A stretch of DNA of 64,000 nucleotides from an uncultured Tenacibaculum sp. Its GTDB lineage: Bacteria; Bacteroidota; Bacteroidia; Flavobacteriales; Flavobacteriaceae. The notes below the pieces were generated by a model. That model did not search any database and was not told where the DNA came from. It was given only the letters and a program-made list of their open reading frames with translations. Below, piece by piece: positions 63,424 to 64,000 of this stretch. Every line of letters starts with the position of its first letter. The first letter of the stretch is position 1. Position numbers and translations under genes: made by a program. The stretch covers positions 124,001-188,000 of the forward strand of contig NZ_CANLTU010000005.1 of assembly GCF_947494125.1 (NCBI RefSeq), given 5' to 3'.

Positions 63424-64000
63424 CTACTCTAAAAATTTTGTTCCTAGCATTTCTGTTGCGTCCATGACAATCATTTTAGCCGTTTTATCTTCATCATTAA
63501 TTAATTGCTTTAACGCATTTAATCTATTCATAGGTACAGTTACAAAAATCAAGTATTTCTCTTTACTTAAACTTAAATTATTGCCCAATACCAAAGTTCC
63601 ATTTACTCCTATTCGTTCATTAATTAGCAAGCCCATATTTTCTAAATTATTTGATGATGAAATATGTACGATACGTCCGTTTGGTCTACCTGCTAATACA
63701 AGATCAATCATTTTAGTAGTTATAAAAATACTTATCATACTCCATAGTGCTAATTCTATATTATTAAATACAATAGCAGTACATACAACAACAATAGCGT
63801 CTAAAATTAAAATTACTGTTCCTGTTTTTAATGACGTTTTAGAAGTTATAATTCTTGCTATAATAGTACCTCCTCCTGCAGAACCTCCTCCTTTAAATAT
63901 AAACCCAATACCTAGCCCTACTGTTACACCTCCATAAAGGGTGGCTAATAAAGGTTCGTTACTTAATGCTGATAAGCCTATATATTCTGAAGTAATATCA
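63424..64000 (-). CDS. YitT family membrane protein with DUF2179, 5' end outside window
   Basis: The frame is open to the right edge, so the start is outside. The visible 192 codons begin in membrane helices with LYGGVTVGLGIGFIFKGGGSAGGGTIIARI, the YitT glycine-rich motif, then further hydrophobic helices and a C-terminal soluble DUF2179 domain (IVHISSSNNLENMGLLINERI...) that resembles a small-molecule-binding fold. Some YitT-type proteins handle anions or sense ligands; substrate unknown here. An internal ATG at 63738 would give only the last 104 residues, but the reading frame continues upstream. Confidence 0.9.
   Translation of the reverse strand, partial: DITSEYIGLSALSNEPLLATLYGGVTVGLGIGFIFKGGGSAGGGTIIARIITSKTSLKTGTVILILDAIVVVCTAIVFNNIELALWSMISIFITTKMIDLVLAGRPNGRIVHISSSNNLENMGLLINERIGVNGTLVLGNNLSLSKEKYLIFVTVPMNRLNALKQLINDEDKTAKMIVMDATEMLGTKFLE

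Noticed and set aside
63424..63738. Short 104-residue protein starting at ATG 63738 on the minus strand
   Set aside because: The reading frame continues upstream to the window edge with YitT membrane motifs, so this ATG is internal.

Overview
This 64 kb window is a stretch of chromosome from a member of the Bacteroidetes, almost certainly a Flavobacteriaceae close to the marine Tenacibaculum/Polaribacter group (genus-level placement is inference). The DNA is very AT-rich. There are no Shine-Dalgarno-led starts to speak of, and several genes carry the Bacteroidetes promoter type (TTG, about 18-21 bp, TAnnTTTG). Gene content is typical of the group: TamB, TonB-dependent receptor, DUF349, DUF368, DUF4369, DUF2490, S9 peptidase, BNR/sortilin-like protein, SPFH protein and many lipoproteins. 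I see no rRNA, tRNA, CRISPR array, insertion sequence or prophage.

Layout. 1-1033: a bestrophin-type channel cut by the left edge, then a GNAT acetyltransferase. 2.1-9.0 kb: an amino-acid catabolic region with a 2-oxoadipate dioxygenase/decarboxylase (HglS family), then a tight operon of Lrp-type regulator, DUF71 ATP-pyrophosphatase, FAD/Fe-S D-2-hydroxyglutarate dehydrogenase (YdiJ type) and MFS transporter. HglS makes D-2-hydroxyglutarate and the YdiJ-type enzyme oxidises it to 2-oxoglutarate, so this looks like the lower end of lysine degradation. 9.0-13.8 kb: a giant membrane patatin, a small membrane protein and an OmpA lipoprotein. 13.9-17.3 kb: citrulline hydrolase CtlX with a flavin monooxygenase, divergent from a PLP histidine decarboxylase. 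17.3-20.3 kb: RlmG, an FMN glutamate-synthase-like protein and type B ribosomal protein bL31.

20.5-31.2 kb: glutaminyl cyclase, beta-helix lipoprotein, membrane protein, amidohydrolase, SDR/SprT/ManC cluster, LpxK facing Nif3, a zinc-ribbon-family protein that has lost every cysteine, and a short cysteine-rich double zinc-ribbon gene broken by a one-base frameshift. 31.3-40.4 kb: a minus-strand envelope block (TamB, two DUF368 polyprenyl-phosphate transporters, AroE, DUF349). 40.6-45.7 kb: TsaD, a 10-bp tandem repeat, an LTA-synthase-like sulfatase, two thioredoxin-fold proteins and S1/P1 nuclease. 45.8-48.0 kb: a compact six-gene SPFH operon with duplicated DUF4177 mini-genes and an Arc-like DNA-binding protein; of everything here it looks most like an undescribed functional unit. 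48.2-62.4 kb: secreted or outer-membrane proteins and peptidases, a LytS/LytTR two-component pair and a divergent TonB-type receptor. 62.5-64 kb: a tandem universal stress protein and a YitT/DUF2179 membrane protein cut by the right edge.

Genes end at hairpins with long A/T tracts on both sides, many working in both directions between convergent genes. All promoter, start-codon and terminator calls are from reading the sequence by eye; no database search was run.
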